Positions 9,730 through 22,882 of a stretch of 64,000 nt of DNA are shown in pieces (the first letter of the stretch is position 1; every line of letters starts with the position of its first letter). Made by a program: the position numbers and the translations under genes. The notes beneath the pieces are model-generated. The model saw only the letters and a list, made by a program, of their open reading frames with translations. It searched no databases and was not told the origin of the DNA. Source of the DNA: Lunularia cruciata (lineage: Eukaryota; Streptophyta; Marchantiopsida; Lunulariales; Lunulariaceae). The DNA is taken from the NCBI GenBank assembly GCA_948567375.1, contig OX419758.1, forward strand, positions 21,457,001-21,521,000, given 5' to 3'.

Positions 9730-11090
9730 GTGATCATGCTATAGGTGCCTGGATGGCCTTATGGATAATTTCGGAAGATGGAAGTTGACAAAACTGTTTG
9801 GGTGTAAAGGACTGTAGGCTGGAGATCTAGACTGAATGTATTCATGGGAAATGCACAAGCCCGAGAAACTTCAGAGTAAGCTGCACAGGAGAACGAGAGA
9901 ATTGTGTCTGGAATTTAGACAGGCCGCGCATGGAGGCCTTGCAGGTAGATAAGCCTTCCGTTCTTGGGCGTAAGTCCACTCCACGCCAGCCTGGAGACCT
10001 AATAGCTGCCACATACTGTCAAAGAGTTAATACTTTTTGTTTAGGGGTATGCATTTGCATATCTCATAACCCGTCTGCTTTTCTTGAACGAGTACATCAG
10101 TGACCGTGACCAGTAGCCTAATATTTCCACATGTCGTGGATTGAAATGTAAAAGAAGGGTATATCTTTTACGAGCCGATTGTGCTAAAATATCCAAGAAT
10201 ACACGCTAGCTGGAATTCTCCTTGAATATAACAATTCGTATCGGAAGGCAAGGATAGTGGAAGTAGCATTGTTCACAACAACAGCGGCACTAATCTCTAC
10301 TCATCAGCCACACAAGTTTAGGGTCTGAGTCGTTGCATGCGTCGCCTGGGAACGTTTATGGCACGAGGCCTGCCTTCCCTTACACAGAGTCTCAGAAACT
10401 TTGACATGGCAAAATCCATTATCTACTTATTGGACCCTTGACGGACGAGCCTGCTTTAGCACTAGGGTGACCGGTCCTGTGCGATAAGAGTACACGCACA
10501 GAAGAGTAAACTGCCTCGTGCAGTTTGCCCTAGCTTCGTTACGTGCCGCGTGCAAGATCCAACTCTTGCCCGTGCGTCCTCAAGCAAATTGGCATTGTAT
10601 ATTTGATCCGCGATCGAAACTGGGCTGATCATGTATACCGATTCTCCTACAATCTTGCAAAAGGGATGCTTATGGTCAGAGAGTTAATTAATGGAAATCT
10701 CCATTGTCGGTAGTGTAGGCTATCTTTCGTTTCTCTGCAAAATGCGATCATATACAAAGAATCTAGGAGGTTGCGACTTGGCTAGTCCCCGAGACTATCA
10801 CCCTTGACGAGAATCACTTTGTACAGTGTTTAATCAGGTGTCCATTTACTTCCCAGTCTATGTCCAATCTCCGCCTTTTAAACCCCGGTGCTTCGATTCT
10901 TTCAGTTTTTGTTACTGTATTTCCGGATTCGTTAGGTGTCAGGTCATAGGCCAAACAACTGGAGCTGTCAGTATGGTCGCAAGTTGACTCTTCGGTACTA
11001 CGATTATACTTCCTTGTACACCTTGATTTCCCTGTGATTGCCTCCCATGTGAATTGATCCACCGTGTGGTAGCAGAAGGACGTTGGAACG
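9730..11090. other. Host-like DNA, no gene recognised
   Basis: About 1.3 kb with no motif I could identify. A minus-strand open stretch at 11062-10814 (82 codons) lies just downstream of the BTB exon and could be part of the same decayed gene, but it shows no recognisable domain. Confidence 0.4.
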
Positions 11091-11096
11091 ACTTGC

Positions 11097-11365
11097 TTAG
11101 AGATTTTTGGGAAAACCGTGTCGAAGGTTCTGTTTGACTAATTTAGTGGACTCTGTCTCCAATTTCATGCCCCCGGAGAGAGTGGCGAGGCATAGTCTGA
11201 TGCATATATTTTCTTGTGTAAAACTTTTTGAAAGTTCGTTCTCTGCACCTCCTTTGAGCGCAACAATGTCATATTTGTGGGCGAACTTCAGTACTTCTTC
11301 AGCAGGTGCTTCTGTGGTTAATAGGATATTTGCAGTGTAGCAAAAACTGACCACAGCTCGCAAAC
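11097..11365 (-). pseudogene. BTB/POZ-domain exon fragment
   Basis: The minus-strand stretch reads LRAVVSFCYTANILLTTEAP then VLKFAHKYDIVALKGGAENEL, the second half of a BTB/POZ fold: a strand-rich segment followed by the conserved KYDI..LK helix. The exon is preceded on its strand by a CCCCAG acceptor-like site near 11366. No first half of the BTB domain or substrate-adaptor region was found within several kb, so this is probably a relic or an isolated exon of a diverged gene. BTB proteins usually recruit targets to CUL3 ubiquitin ligases; no function can be claimed for this fragment. Confidence 0.55.
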
Positions 11366-11369
11366 TGGG

Positions 11370-12504
11370 GCACCCACGCCCCCAATTTTCACATCACCCG
11401 TCTCCTTCTCTCCATCTCATTTCCGAACATCCTTCGGAATACAGCCGACCTGCCAACCTGTTTGGACAAAAAGAAAGAAAATTAACCCCAGTTTCGCACT
11501 TTGACAGATTCGGTTCAATGTATCCACTGTTCAGGTCACCACGTCAACTTTTGGTATCCAGAATCCCCCAGAACAAGGGTCATCTATAGTATCAGAAACA
11601 CTCATGACGGTCGACGAAAACAATGCAGATTTCAGGAACTGTTTCGGGGCGGCATTATCCTGAGGATTCACTTAGGGTTTGATTCTCAAGAGACAATACC
11701 CTGAAAGACTCGATTTTAGCGCCGATCGAAGCGACACATGCACGTTCAGAGCAAGATCACGTTCCCCTGGAAATTCGAAAATTTCTTACAATACACACCT
11801 TGGTAGCAAAATGTTCAGTTTATCAAATAAGTTCCAGCCAAGCCGGGTTTAGATAAGGATCCCTTTCCTCGGAACCATCAGTAGAAATAAGTTCCAGCTG
11901 TTGTCCACACTGTGGAACAGGGAGCACTACCGAACGAAGCAGCCATGAGGGTACTCTGCTATGGACTCTGCGAGAAACAAAGTCTTTACTGAATGAACTA
12001 GAGAACGATGAAGAACCACAGAGAAACGCGAGAAGAGCTGTCTTGCTTGCAAAGCCCTGTGAAGAAACTGATGTAAAACCACAGTTACAGAGACCACTCG
12101 AGACCACTGTCAAATTGATTTTGAGTTTGGGCCTCTGAGATAAAATCATCGCCCGTTGGCGTCAACGTATGGGAGAGAGACAAAACGCCAAGCGGTTCGT
12201 TGAAGCGAGACACACTGATTGTCACTCTGTCTCGATTAGACTTCGGCACTGCATAGCGAGTGTACGTCACGCGGTAATCTCATACAAGCTGCCCGCGGTG
12301 ATTTCAAAGGAACTTATGCATCGATGTCCTCCCAGGATATTCCACGTTCGTATGTCATGTGAAATGAGTAAGACTGGTTGGGATAAGGTGAGTGATGAGA
12401 TTAGTTAACAGTGGGCAAGTTCAGGCAGAAACGGTACCAAAATTCCGTGGAAGCTACACTACGGGAAAACAGTCAACTTGAATGACGTTCTCCACAATTT
12501 TCAT
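11370..12504. other. Unassigned DNA between the BTB and SDR relics
   Basis: Short open stretches on both strands show no recognisable domain. The glycine-rich NAD(P)-binding start expected upstream of the SDR exon was not found. Confidence 0.35.
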
Positions 12505-12510
12505 AGCAAC

Positions 12511-12870
12511 AGAAAGCTGTGGCGAGAAAAGCGCGTGAGGCTCAAACTGGAGGTTCAATTGTTTGTATTACTTCGATACCAGGGACTGAAAGGGGAAAGT
12601 ACCTTGGGGTTAGTTTGTATGGGACTTCCATGGCAGGGGCAAACCATTTAATGGAGATGATGGCTCTGGAGCCAGGGAAGTACGGAATTCGTGTGAATGC
12701 TGTATCATGCGGTGTTAGTGGTGAACATAATCTATTTCAGGCGAAAGACGAAAGCTCTGTGGATGAGATGGCGAGGGAAATAGTGCCATAGCAGCGGTGG
12801 TCGCAGTTTACGAGTGATGACCACGCCTTGGTTCTTATCTGTAGCTTCAAGCGTTCTTACAAGCGTGACT
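12511..12870 (+). pseudogene. Short-chain dehydrogenase/reductase exon relic
   Basis: After an acceptor-like AGCAACAG at about 12510, the frame reads KAVARKAREAQTGGSIVCIT, then YGTSMAGANHLMEMMALE and KYGIRVNAVSCGVSG. These are the central strand, the YxxxK region and the IRVNA(V)xPG segment of classical SDRs. The catalytic pattern is degraded: the residue four after the Tyr is Ala, not Lys. A TAG at 12789-12791 interrupts at a place where homology continues in the same frame (QRW...DDHALVL). The upstream Rossmann GxxxGIG part is missing. It probably derives from a plant cytosolic or peroxisomal SDR and is not functional. Confidence 0.65.
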
Positions 12871-15800
12871 CCTGCAACTTATTCATTAGCTATTGCTGGC
12901 ATTTTCCAGCAACTTCTACTTATGCTACCGACCAAAACGATTGACAGAAGGAACAGGGCGACCGCGTAGAAAACACGATTGAAAGAGATTGAAAGCAGGT
13001 GATGAAGAGTATTGTTACCTCACCTGCATCTACCATTGTTATTTCTGAATGTGCTGAAACTTCCATACCTATGTCCTGCTGGCAGATGGCGATTTGGCTG
13101 GAAGATACAGATTTTTAGTTCTGGACGAATTGAACCTTCGATGTAACTGATGGTTAGAATCGACGGCTTCAATATGAGGAGCAATGCCGGGGCCTGGGGA
13201 CACTTGATATTTTCTGAGGATTACACACAGGTTCTATGCATGAACAACTTCATTTGCCAAAGATAAAGATCGTTTAACTTGGTATATAGACGTGAGCACC
13301 TATGATCCTATTGGTAGGAACAGGGCACTTTTGAGCAGGAAGGTTACTGTATGTACTTATAGCTTGGCTTGACAAAGATGAACATCAACAGCACTGTTTC
13401 AGCGGAAAGAACCATTAACCTAGACAGCGAATGGACGGTTCGGCTGTGACTGCTTACAAGCGTAGGTTTTGACTCTGTAATCGGCAAAACCAGATAACTC
13501 AGGTCTGCCAATCTGCAAGCAATGAAGATGAAATAATGAGTACATCACTTGCTCAGCACCTTTCAGCATTGAGTTACTTTTACAAATTCTGAAATATATT
13601 ATTTGTGGATGGTGGCCTTAGCTCTGTTATCCACTATTAATGTTTGAAGAGCCTTAGTACAATAAATGAATAAGATTGAGTTCATGAAAGCTCATCAATA
13701 TCCATTTGTTTTATCAACTGTCCTTTGCTCTGATGATCTTCGTGGCTTTTGATTCTTTCATTGGCGAAGCGCGTGGTCGGGCAGTGGACTGAACTTCATC
13801 CTTACACTCAAGTTGTTGTACAGTTCAGTGTAAAAAAAAATCTGGAAAGCTAATGACTCTTTTACTTGTCGTTGCCTCCTCAAGGTCTCAACGACCGAAT
13901 AGGTCTCTGCTTCTTGGTGTTACTTTAAAGAACTCGGTTTCGTGCAGATTCTCAATCCTATCAGCCAAGAGCTGAGGTATGTACGATATATGACCTGTTC
14001 ATAAGTGGAAGGGACTATTGTGGTGGGATTCACCGACCAAACCAAGCATATGCTACAACGAATCTTGGAAATGACTTGCGAATTGAAGAGATTATGCTCC
14101 GAGATGGGTGGATCTCCTGTTGTTGCTGGAAGCGGAAACTTGCATACGAAGCAGCTTAACACCCTACAGGAGAATAGTTTCACTCAAAGATCGAGAAAAT
14201 GATTGGACGATTTTCTTCAGTACCTGCTGTATTTTAAGTACCTCTTACATCATGTGCAGCTTTTCCTACTCTCGATTTTCGTCTTCCAATCGATTTCAAG
14301 CAGAGGAAGTTCTCATTCAGGGCAGGTGTCTATCATTGACACCTTTCAGCAGATACTGCGGTCACTTTACCTATGGGTATACACATTGCCTATCGAGTTG
14401 AAGTTCATGTCGTAAGTGACGTGTTAACTCCTGCTCTCTTCACTCAAATGACACAAGCCGTTGATAAATAAGCAAGTGCACGATTTGGTTCAAAAGACAA
14501 CCGTTTAGGATAACAAGAAGGAAGGGAAGACCCCATCAAGCAGTACAAGGATAAAACGTAAGAGGGAAAAGGGGGCTAAGTGCCAATGAGGAGATTGTGA
14601 TTTCTATTGAGCTGTGGAAACGACGACAGGCTAGGGTTTCGGCGAGAACTGTTAGACACTGTTGAGCTGTAGGGGACGACGGGTTGGGGGTTGCATAAAC
14701 GAGAACACTTCCATCGGCGGAGATGGCCAAAAACTGCTTTCAGGCTCCACACTAACTTTGTAGCTGCTTCTGGTAGCGACGGAAAACCGCCAGAACTAGA
14801 GCTTTCTGGTAACAGAATACAAGTGAAGAACGGGGTGACACTCGAGCAGGACAGTGGTAGCGTCGCCGTTAAGATAGGGAAGAGTCCCTGACTACCTTTG
14901 CAGCTACCTGGGGTCCCTTGATGGGGTTGCAGCTACCTGGGGTCGCTTGATGGGGTCTTCCCATCCTTCGCTTTTCCTACGCGGTCGCCTTCTCTTCCTT
15001 TGCAGCTACCTGCTACAATAGTTTGGTATTTCGCTATTGTAACACCACGGTCTATCAACATCGGATATCAACAACAGTCCAGCTAAAAACCCTACCCTTG
15101 GAAGGGGAACGGTTATCACCTCGTAACTCCAAATCTGAAAGCATCCAAGCCGTCAAATACGGCGTGGATAGAATGTCGCAGGTACTAAAGTCGGGATATA
15201 GTGCTCTTTACCTTGGACTAGTAAGGACCTTCTTAGCGGGAACTCCAGTTTAGCGAGGTTTTAAAACTGACGGGAAATTCTGCATAGGACAGAAACCACC
15301 AGTGGGGCGTGCATCGGCAGCGCCATAGACTGCCAACAGTGCTACGCTTACAATAGATCGTAATCCCAACCGAAAGCCCAATGCGACTTCGACTTCGTTA
15401 CTAACTTCAGAATACGCACTGCTGCAGTCGATTCAGAGAGAATTTTGACCGGTTTGTTGGGTGTAGGAGCGGAAGATTGTGACTCTTTGGGAAGAACGTC
15501 GTGTGTCTCAGCAATAGCTGCGCAGTGTTCTGCTGTCAGCTTCGCGAGTTCGTGTGTTTATTCTTCTTCTAATGCAGGTAACTGCAGTAGGAAATCGGAT
15601 TGCAGCAGCAATTCTATGCAGGGAGTTGGCTGGATGGGAGCGGCGGTTTTAGGGTCGGGATTCGAGATGTTGAGAAGTAGGCAGGGACGAAGTTCTGGAG
15701 CTCGTGCAGCCACCTTTGCAGGGGAAGCAGACGAGGAAGTGCATGCCGTTGGGGATTGTTGTCAACTTTATTCGGATTTGTATTCTGTGACCTTCGCATC

Positions 15801-16330
15801 TACCACTGCCAGGAAGGGCAGAAGTTTGAGAAGTTCTTGGAGCGTAGAAGCTATAGGCGTGGCTACGTCAGTTGTGGTAGTGTCGTTGTAGAGCCCGCTA
15901 ACAGTATTACCACCGAACAAGGTACTAGATAAATTCGTCCCAAAAGGAACAATATGGATGAATGAAGACAAGAGAGAACGTATATTGTCTCACAGATTGT
16001 GTGCAATTTTCACTGAGTTGAACAAATAGGACACGACGTCGAGGTAGAAGTGTAAATTTTCCTTTCTCGTGCGCTTTCTCCTAGCTAGTCTTAGCACCAT
16101 GCTATGTCCCTGGATGCTGTAAATAGCGCACAGTTACCTTCTTACCGCTTGACGCTCAAAATAGTGCGACGATGCAGACTACTCAAACTTTTAGTCATCA
16201 GAAGAAAGCAGAATTGCTTTGAATATGAAAACCAGTCTCAAGGGTTAGGATTCTTATAACCAACTATTCAGTTTTCTGCCGCTACTCGAAACTTCATACG
16301 TGTCTCGTTTTGTGGTCGTTTACGCTGAAC
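12871..16330. other. 3.4 kb without a recognised gene
   Basis: A plus-strand 148-codon frame at 15445-15891 is Ser/Cys/Val-rich with no family I recognise. Because it precedes the IGPD exons it might include a plastid-transit-peptide exon of that gene, but no splice model is convincing. Other open stretches look like chance. Confidence 0.3.
14896..14958 (+). repeat. Tandem duplication, about 28 bp
   Basis: TGCAGCTACCTGGGGTCSCT plus TGATGGGG occurs twice in a row. The core TTTGCAGCTACCTG appears once more near 15000. Confidence 0.7.
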
Positions 16331-16332
16331 AG

Positions 16333-19300
16333 TGCTTCCTAGACTTGGAAAAGTTTCTCGAGTGACGAAGGAAACGAGTGTGGAGGTACAGCTCAACTTG
16401 GACGGAACAGGGATCTGTGATTGTGACACTGGCATACCTTTTCTCGACCACATGCTAGATGTGAGTATCATTGCCTTTGATTCATGCTGCATTGAGATAA
16501 TGGTTTGGCTATGCATCACACACATTTGTAATGAGAGGACCTGGAACCTGGCACAGATAACACCTCTTTGAGTGCGGAAGTTCATGGATTCAAGACATAA
16601 AGGATCAGGGAGCGCTGAAACTCAATGAAGAACAAAACTGGGATGCTATGAATAACTCATTCACATGCCATATAGACGGACTCTCACAGTCGAACTATCT
16701 GCAATCATGTCTTATTCCATACCGGAGAATGTGTGAATCACTCGTTGATCACCTCTAAAGTTTACATCACAAATTCACGCTGCAGTTAGATGAAGTTCTA
16801 AAAGACTTGTAACTTTAGAAATTCAAGTAAGACACAAAGTGGACATTTATAGGGGAGGCCTGTATACCATACTGTTGTTTGGGAGTCCTTCTTGACCTCT
16901 GAATTCATATATATACTGTATACTTCACCTTCACCTTAATTCACTTCACCTCTGCTTTTCCCGCTTCAGTTGACTCGTCCCCTTCCCGTGCAGCGCTGAA
17001 GTTTTCTTGCTCCACTCTCGTATCGAACCTCTGCTTGACTCTTTCTCATTGTTGTGTCCTGGACTTTCTCTCTACTAATGAATGTTTGTGATTTCAGGGA
17101 TCCATCAGGTATGTCTCGATTTCTTCCCTCATCTTACTCATGTGGATTCTTTTCTTTCTGGACTGATCCTTATTATGCGGCTAAGACTCCAGCGCGTAAG
17201 TGTGTGCCTGCACTTTTGCTTGCCCTTGCTTTCCACACTTCCCCTATGTTCATTTTGACATTCCCATTACTTTTGAGCGGCACTTTATGGGAGCAACCGA
17301 GTTTGCCTTGGCACTCATGAGTTTTCGAGCAGAAACTCGGTATGAGGGGTACTGACAATTGCTCAGCTACTTCGGCACTGCGTGAGGCACTGATGAAGTC
17401 GCAGGTGTTTTCGTGAAGGTTTACTATGGCCACCTTCTGCTTCCCCTTTGCTTGTTGTGATATACTTTATATCCTGTCCTTTTTCGCTTCGCTCTCGTTA
17501 CCCTGTTACACTTCGACAGGTTTCTGCAGCCACACCATCCTATAGCTCTCGCATTGTTCGACTCCTCCATTCCCCAGCTGATTCCCTCCCTATTATTTTT
17601 CCTTCGCTCTTTGCCTGATTCATGGGACCTCTTGTGTATACAGTGTTCCTACCCGACTCCAGCCCACGTTTTTATGTTTATCGTTCACGCACTGCTTACT
17701 GGCAGTCTTTTACATAGCGTTACCTATTTCTCGCAGTTGTCTGCATAGAGTTCTCGATTTCATGGTGGTTTACTAGTCTCGTATACCTATATATCAATGA
17801 TCTCTGCCTCCCCCACTCCATCCCACGTTCTTCATCTTCATCTGCGCACTGTATCCTGGTGGGCTCTTATAGCAAGTTTTCTATTCCTCTCGCTTCATCC
17901 ACGCACTGCATCCTGGCGGGCTCTTACAGCACATCGCACGTTTCCTATGCCTCTTGCTTTTGGTTGCATTGCTGCTCTCTGACTTCATTATTTTTTATTG
18001 GTGAACTCTTACATCAAGCTCTCTAACCCATGCTCGCGTTGGCCTTGCTGCTCTCGATTTCAAGTTCGTTATTGTCCATTAGCAGTACTGTGTTCTCAAT
18101 TTCTTGCACTTATGCCTTTGCTACAGGTTACTTTTTTGCACCTATACTTTTGCTGCAGGTTATTTTCGATGCATTTTACACTAAAGCTTTCATACTACAC
18201 TAGCACTGTAATTCATGTAAATGTTGTTTATCGAATATGTGCACTTGTGCACTTCATGAGTTCTGGATAACCCGTTCCCCGAACGGCTTCTGCTCTCATT
18301 TACCAATATATCAATGATCTCTGCTGAGAAAGTACGTGTATCCCAAGATGTTCTTGTTTGTTGAATCTCGCCGTACATTTCGTTACTTAAAATTAATTTG
18401 TGACTGGTAAATATATTTGTTCTTGCTCAGACACTTCGAGACCTCATTCTTATTATTTTCCTGGAATGCCTTTGCTCCCGCAGCAACTTGCATCGCATAG
18501 ACTTCTGGACGTGACAGTAAAGGCAATGGGTGATACACACATTGATGATCATCACACGAATGAGGACATAGGTCTTGCCGTGGGAACAGTAGTTCTCTTG
18601 TGCACAGGGTCAGCTGTTTCAAAATAAAATGGAACACGAAGGTTGGGCATGCTATCTACGCATCCGAATAGATCGCTTCCTTCACGTTTTGACAGGACAT
18701 TTTATGGCTGTTTGTTGTGTAGACAATTTCTTGACTCCTGATTCTCATATCTTAGTTGCACGTACAGGCATTACTTCAGGATTTGGGAGATATAAAGGGA
18801 ATATATCGATTTGGAGACTTCTCTGCTCCACGTGATGAAGCTCTCATCCATGTGGTCTTGGTAAGGATTTCTACGAACTTTCGGCTACCAGTGCAGCAGG
18901 ATTGCAAGTGCTTTAGTTCTCCCTTGATTGTATGTATCGTCTTAAATGCTGGCCAGTCTTAGCTGGACTGTAAACTATGGAATTGTATGAAGCTACTAGC
19001 ACTATGCCACCATCTTAGTTTATGATATCCTGACTTTCACCTATAAGATAGTTTGTCGCATGGAACGAAGTTTCTTAGTCCTTTCTGCTCTGTTCTTCTA
19101 TGCAGGATTTGTCGAGAAGATCCTATCTGGGGTACAACGTAGACATACCTACTCATGGTATGTCTACGAGTTGGCACCTGTGATACGCAGGTTAGAAACA
19201 ACCGCACGCCCTGGCAATCTACGAAAAGGAAACCAATTTACTGTATTTGCACAGGAGATGAAATCTATTTCTGGTTGTTTTAAATTTTTTAGTAGTGCTC

Positions 19301-20025
19301 GGTATTTGTCAACATTCATTGGTTGCAATTCGTTGGAATTGCAGTTGGTGGAGCACTTTTTCCAATCGATTGTAAATACTTCTGGAATGACGTCACACGT
19401 TTGTAAGTTACATCGAAACTCATACAACATATTTGGATTGTAGCATTGAAATCACAGTCGATTATTAAACTGCGCTTAGGTTTCGATATTGGAGTGGGGA
19501 AACAGTCTTGCTTCCTTCAAAGCAAGCATGGGAAATATACTTCATATGCCCAGAATATGTGTAAATTTCTGATCATTTTGTATCAGAACGGTAATCTATG
19601 GGTACTTTTGAGGCCTTGATGTAGGGGATTGGTTTATGTTTATGCAGCTTGCTGGTAACAACTCGCACCACATTATTGAAGCTACTTTCAAAGCTTTTGC
19701 CAGAGCTCTTTGGCGGGCATTTGAATATGATGTGAGAAGAAAGGGATCTGTTCCCAGGTACGTAAGGAATCTTAAGCACGATTCTATGTGAGGAGTGTGA
19801 GTTGCGTTCGATGTTAGACAATTGAACTAAACACCGATATTGCCTAAGTCTTACTGTCCTGATTAGAACCCTCAAATGCGATGTTTATGGGTCATGGGGT
19901 CATTTTTTCGTTTAGGGCACTAAAATTTGTTCACGTACTTACATATCAGCATATTGTTTCGTTGCTACTAACTTCGCTATATTTGTGTACTTTACAGCTC
20001 AAAAGGTATGCTCTTTCGCGCCTAA
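16333..20025 (+). pseudogene. HIS5: Imidazoleglycerol-phosphate dehydratase (IGPD), probable pseudogene
   Basis: Seven exons of the plant plastid histidine-pathway enzyme IGPD (HisB type) are visible: 16333-16460 ([10 protein letters not shown]), 18484-18588 ([20 protein letters not shown]), 18768-18860 (RFGDFSAPRDEALIHV), 19106-19190, 19345 to about 19398 (LVEHFFQSIVNTSGMTSH), 19648-19757 ([18 protein letters not shown]) and 19998-20025 (SSKGMLFRA, stop). Exon borders match the conserved plant gene. The metal-binding HHTNED and [10 protein letters not shown] motifs remain. Exon 5 has ten extra bases between the codons for IPT and RVGT, which shifts the frame. The exon-6 donor is also poor: GTAAGT is out of phase, and the in-phase GTTTGT would drop three residues. 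Several conserved residues are changed (ASHR for ASHG, SRRSY for SGRPY, GTCDTQ for GTYDTQ). The transit-peptide exon was not found. Kept introns mean it is not a retrocopy. Functional only if the ten-base insertion is an assembly error. Confidence 0.75.
19138..19168. repeat. 12-bp perfect inverted repeat in IGPD exon 5
   Basis: CGTAGACATACC (19138-19149), a 7-base loop, then GGTATGTCTACG (19157-19168). The right arm contains the ten-base frameshifting excess, so the insertion appears to have been copied from the left arm. Confidence 0.85.
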
Positions 20026-21936
20026 ATCCGAAGATCAAACGTGTAGCAAATTTACAGCCAAGGAAACAACTGAAAGTACTGTGTGACGTATTACACAGGG
20101 AAAATACGGTGTTCTACTGGTTTACATGCTAAGATACACCACAAATGTAAGATACTACGTCATAAAGAGTTCATTTGATGCTCATCTCAGCTCCTGTACA
20201 AGGTCCACTCGATTCTAATGGGTGCCAGCTCCGTCTAACGGATTCCTTGTTGTGTCAGTGCATCGTCAAAAGGATACAGTCTCCAGAGTTAAGGTCGATG
20301 TAATTTAATCGTCTATCCTTCGGAACTTTGGAGCCAAATCTAGATCTTTACTCACCGCTTTCGTGCTATCCATACTAAACCCCTCGAATTTATCAGTCAA
20401 CAAGGATCTCCGGACGGTGGATCGATCTGACTTTAAATGTACAGATGGGCGTAAGTATTTGTTTTGGTGACAGCGAGTTTAGTTGAAGGCACTTTAGATA
20501 AACTGAAGAACTTTTCTGCTAGTCATAAGAATTACCACAGAGCAAAAGACTGTAGAATGGCCCATGATACGAGAGATAGTTAAGCTGGGTCAAAGATGAT
20601 ATGGCAGGTTTTGTTTGTCGAAAATGGTGTTCCTTCGGATCTGTACCTGCTTGTCTGCTTAGCTGTTAATGCGAGGAATACTTCAGCCTTTCTACTATGG
20701 TATATCTCGGTTATGACAAGGTATTTTTTTAGTGATATCCAGGTTTGCCCACAGATGTGCGGATCCATCAATCTTGGATGGACTTAATGGGCAAACATCC
20801 TAAATTATGGAGTTCCGTGCGATGGCTATCTAAATTACAGAGCCACGACTTAGATTACAGATTTTCATGCTTTGCATTAATGGTTATTCATCGTTACTTC
20901 GGGCACCAGGAACTTCGCTTTTAGTACGGACCATGATAATACTCAATTTCTCTCTTACTTTACGGATGATTTTATCTTGCGATGAGCTCTTAAGTAAATT
21001 GGAACGAGGGAAAATTTAGAACAGAATACACAAGAACTTGATTTACTATTTTATTTCCCACACCTTCCAATTCCACTCATTCCAGTTACGACCATCTAAT
21101 GTAACATCAAAAACTGCATTGAGTGGTGAAACTTGCTTGGTTGATAAAAAGGGTTCATTAATTTGTGTGAGCGAAAAGGCGATATACAAGCTTGAATCAA
21201 GAGTGGAGGGTTGTATCACTTTAATTGCTTATTATTCATAGCGGGGAGCGAAAGACTTGCCGGTAGGTACCTGATTGTGAACACAAATGACTACTACTCT
21301 GACATGGAGAATTGCCTTCGTAAAGATGGCAGTTGGGAACGCGGGATCCGGAGAGAAGTAGTCCTGATATATTCTTCGGTGTCCCGTTGCATTGTCTCGA
21401 TACATATTGGGAGAACGTTTTTGTCTGGAATCATTTTTACGGACGGGTAGCTGATCATCCACAATAAATTAGTTGACATTCATAAGAAGTGTTTGAGAGT
21501 ATCATCCTCATAAGTATTATCAAAAATTGAATTAAATTTTTATTTTTTCCCATTACAACCAGTATAGATATAATCTATAAATAATAGCTTGAACCATTTA
21601 AATATTCACTATTTCTTACGCTTAACTGTGCAAATCTCTAAACTTAAAACCACCGGGGATATATTTTAGTGGAAATCTAAAAAAAAAAGATGGAAATATA
21701 TTTGGGTTGCATTGAAATTTATTTTAGCGAACACTATTCATTACTACTACGCGGCCTACTCCAGATATACCCTGTTGCGATGGAGATGCTCTAAGTGGCG
21801 GCATGCATTAGTGGTGTACATCACAACACCTATCACTTAGTCTCCGAATCAGCGGTTTGCAGTATCCGTGACCGACAAATTGTGAACAGCAATAGACGAA
21901 TGATGTGACTCTGAGTCTATGGTGACGGTCGAATCT
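20026..21936. other. No gene recognised downstream of IGPD
   Basis: About 1.9 kb of moderately AT-rich DNA with only short, unconvincing frames. The 3' UTR of the former IGPD gene would start here. Confidence 0.4.
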
Positions 21937-21939
21937 ATT

Positions 21940-22882
21940 AGGGGGTTTCAGAAATAGCTATATGTAGTTCTCTATATTTTCATATCGACTTTTACTAAGT
22001 TTTGATTAACTCGGTATGGGTGCGGGCAGGAGGAAGAAAGGGTCCCACTGCGGAGTTCCGGCCAAGTTACTCGTTATTAGCCAAGAAGTGGTTCATACAA
22101 AATAAAGGATATGGAGTGTTCCATTTTCCCGTCATACTGCCTAGTTTACGGTGAATCTGGCGCCGGCTGCCACCCGTGTTAATTTGGTAATGTGTTAATT
22201 TAGAATTAAATGGGATTGCGCAAGTAGCCATCTGATGGCACCTGTTGGTTCTATATACAAATGTGAGCTTGCATTGCAATCAGGTTCTTGATCTCTCATT
22301 GCTAAATTTTTGTTGCCCTTTGGAGTAAAATTGCTTTACTTTCAATTGATTTCTTGGTTGTCGCAAGGCGATACAAATCATTTTCTATAACTCTTGCTAT
22401 CTCCCTTGCTGCACTAATCTATGGAAATGAACCACCACACACAAAACTGCAAAACCTGCCGGTTTTGTTTCCTTACAAGAGCATTTGCACACTGATGGTG
22501 AATTTGAATTTGAATAGTTAGCCAAAAAAATTTCATATAACACACTCTAAGAATCACACACAAAAAAGTAGCAACCCTCTCAAGAAGCCACATCATCTCT
22601 TATCATTTATTTCAATACAGTAATCTTAAACATCCGTACTATAGCACGCAATTTTTATAATTGAATGCAATTTACAAGAGATATACTGTAAAATAATTTA
22701 CACGGTGTTCATTTATTTGCACTCCTCTCTTTACTAATCACTAAATATAATTATGAAGTTTATTATTTATCCCATAGACGAGTCAAAACTATTTCTGACC
22801 CCTATTGTGACTATTTGCACCTCCTAATTACAAAGTTATTATTTATCCCATAAACACGTCAAAACTATTTCTGAAACCCCCT
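21940..22882. mobile_element. Non-autonomous Harbinger derivative (943 bp)
   Basis: It has the same 18-bp ends as the 194-9726 element (21940-21957 and 22865-22882) and is flanked by ATT at 21937-21939 and 22883-22885. Similarity extends past the TIRs. The left ends share a GGGTRCGG...CAGGAGG region. The right part shares CATTGCTAAATTTTTGTTGC and ATTTCTTGGTTGTCGC-like stretches with 9220-9300, and AAACATCCGTA with about 9545. It lacks both proteins, so it is an internal-deletion derivative that would depend on a transposase made elsewhere. Confidence 0.85.

Noticed and set aside
10814-11062. Minus-strand frame next to the BTB exon as its continuation
   Set aside because: No BTB, BACK or NPH3-type motif and no clear donor/acceptor pair; left unassigned.
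15445-15891. 148-codon plus-strand frame
   Set aside because: Low complexity, no recognisable domain, no convincing splice link to IGPD; mentioned only as a possible transit-peptide region.
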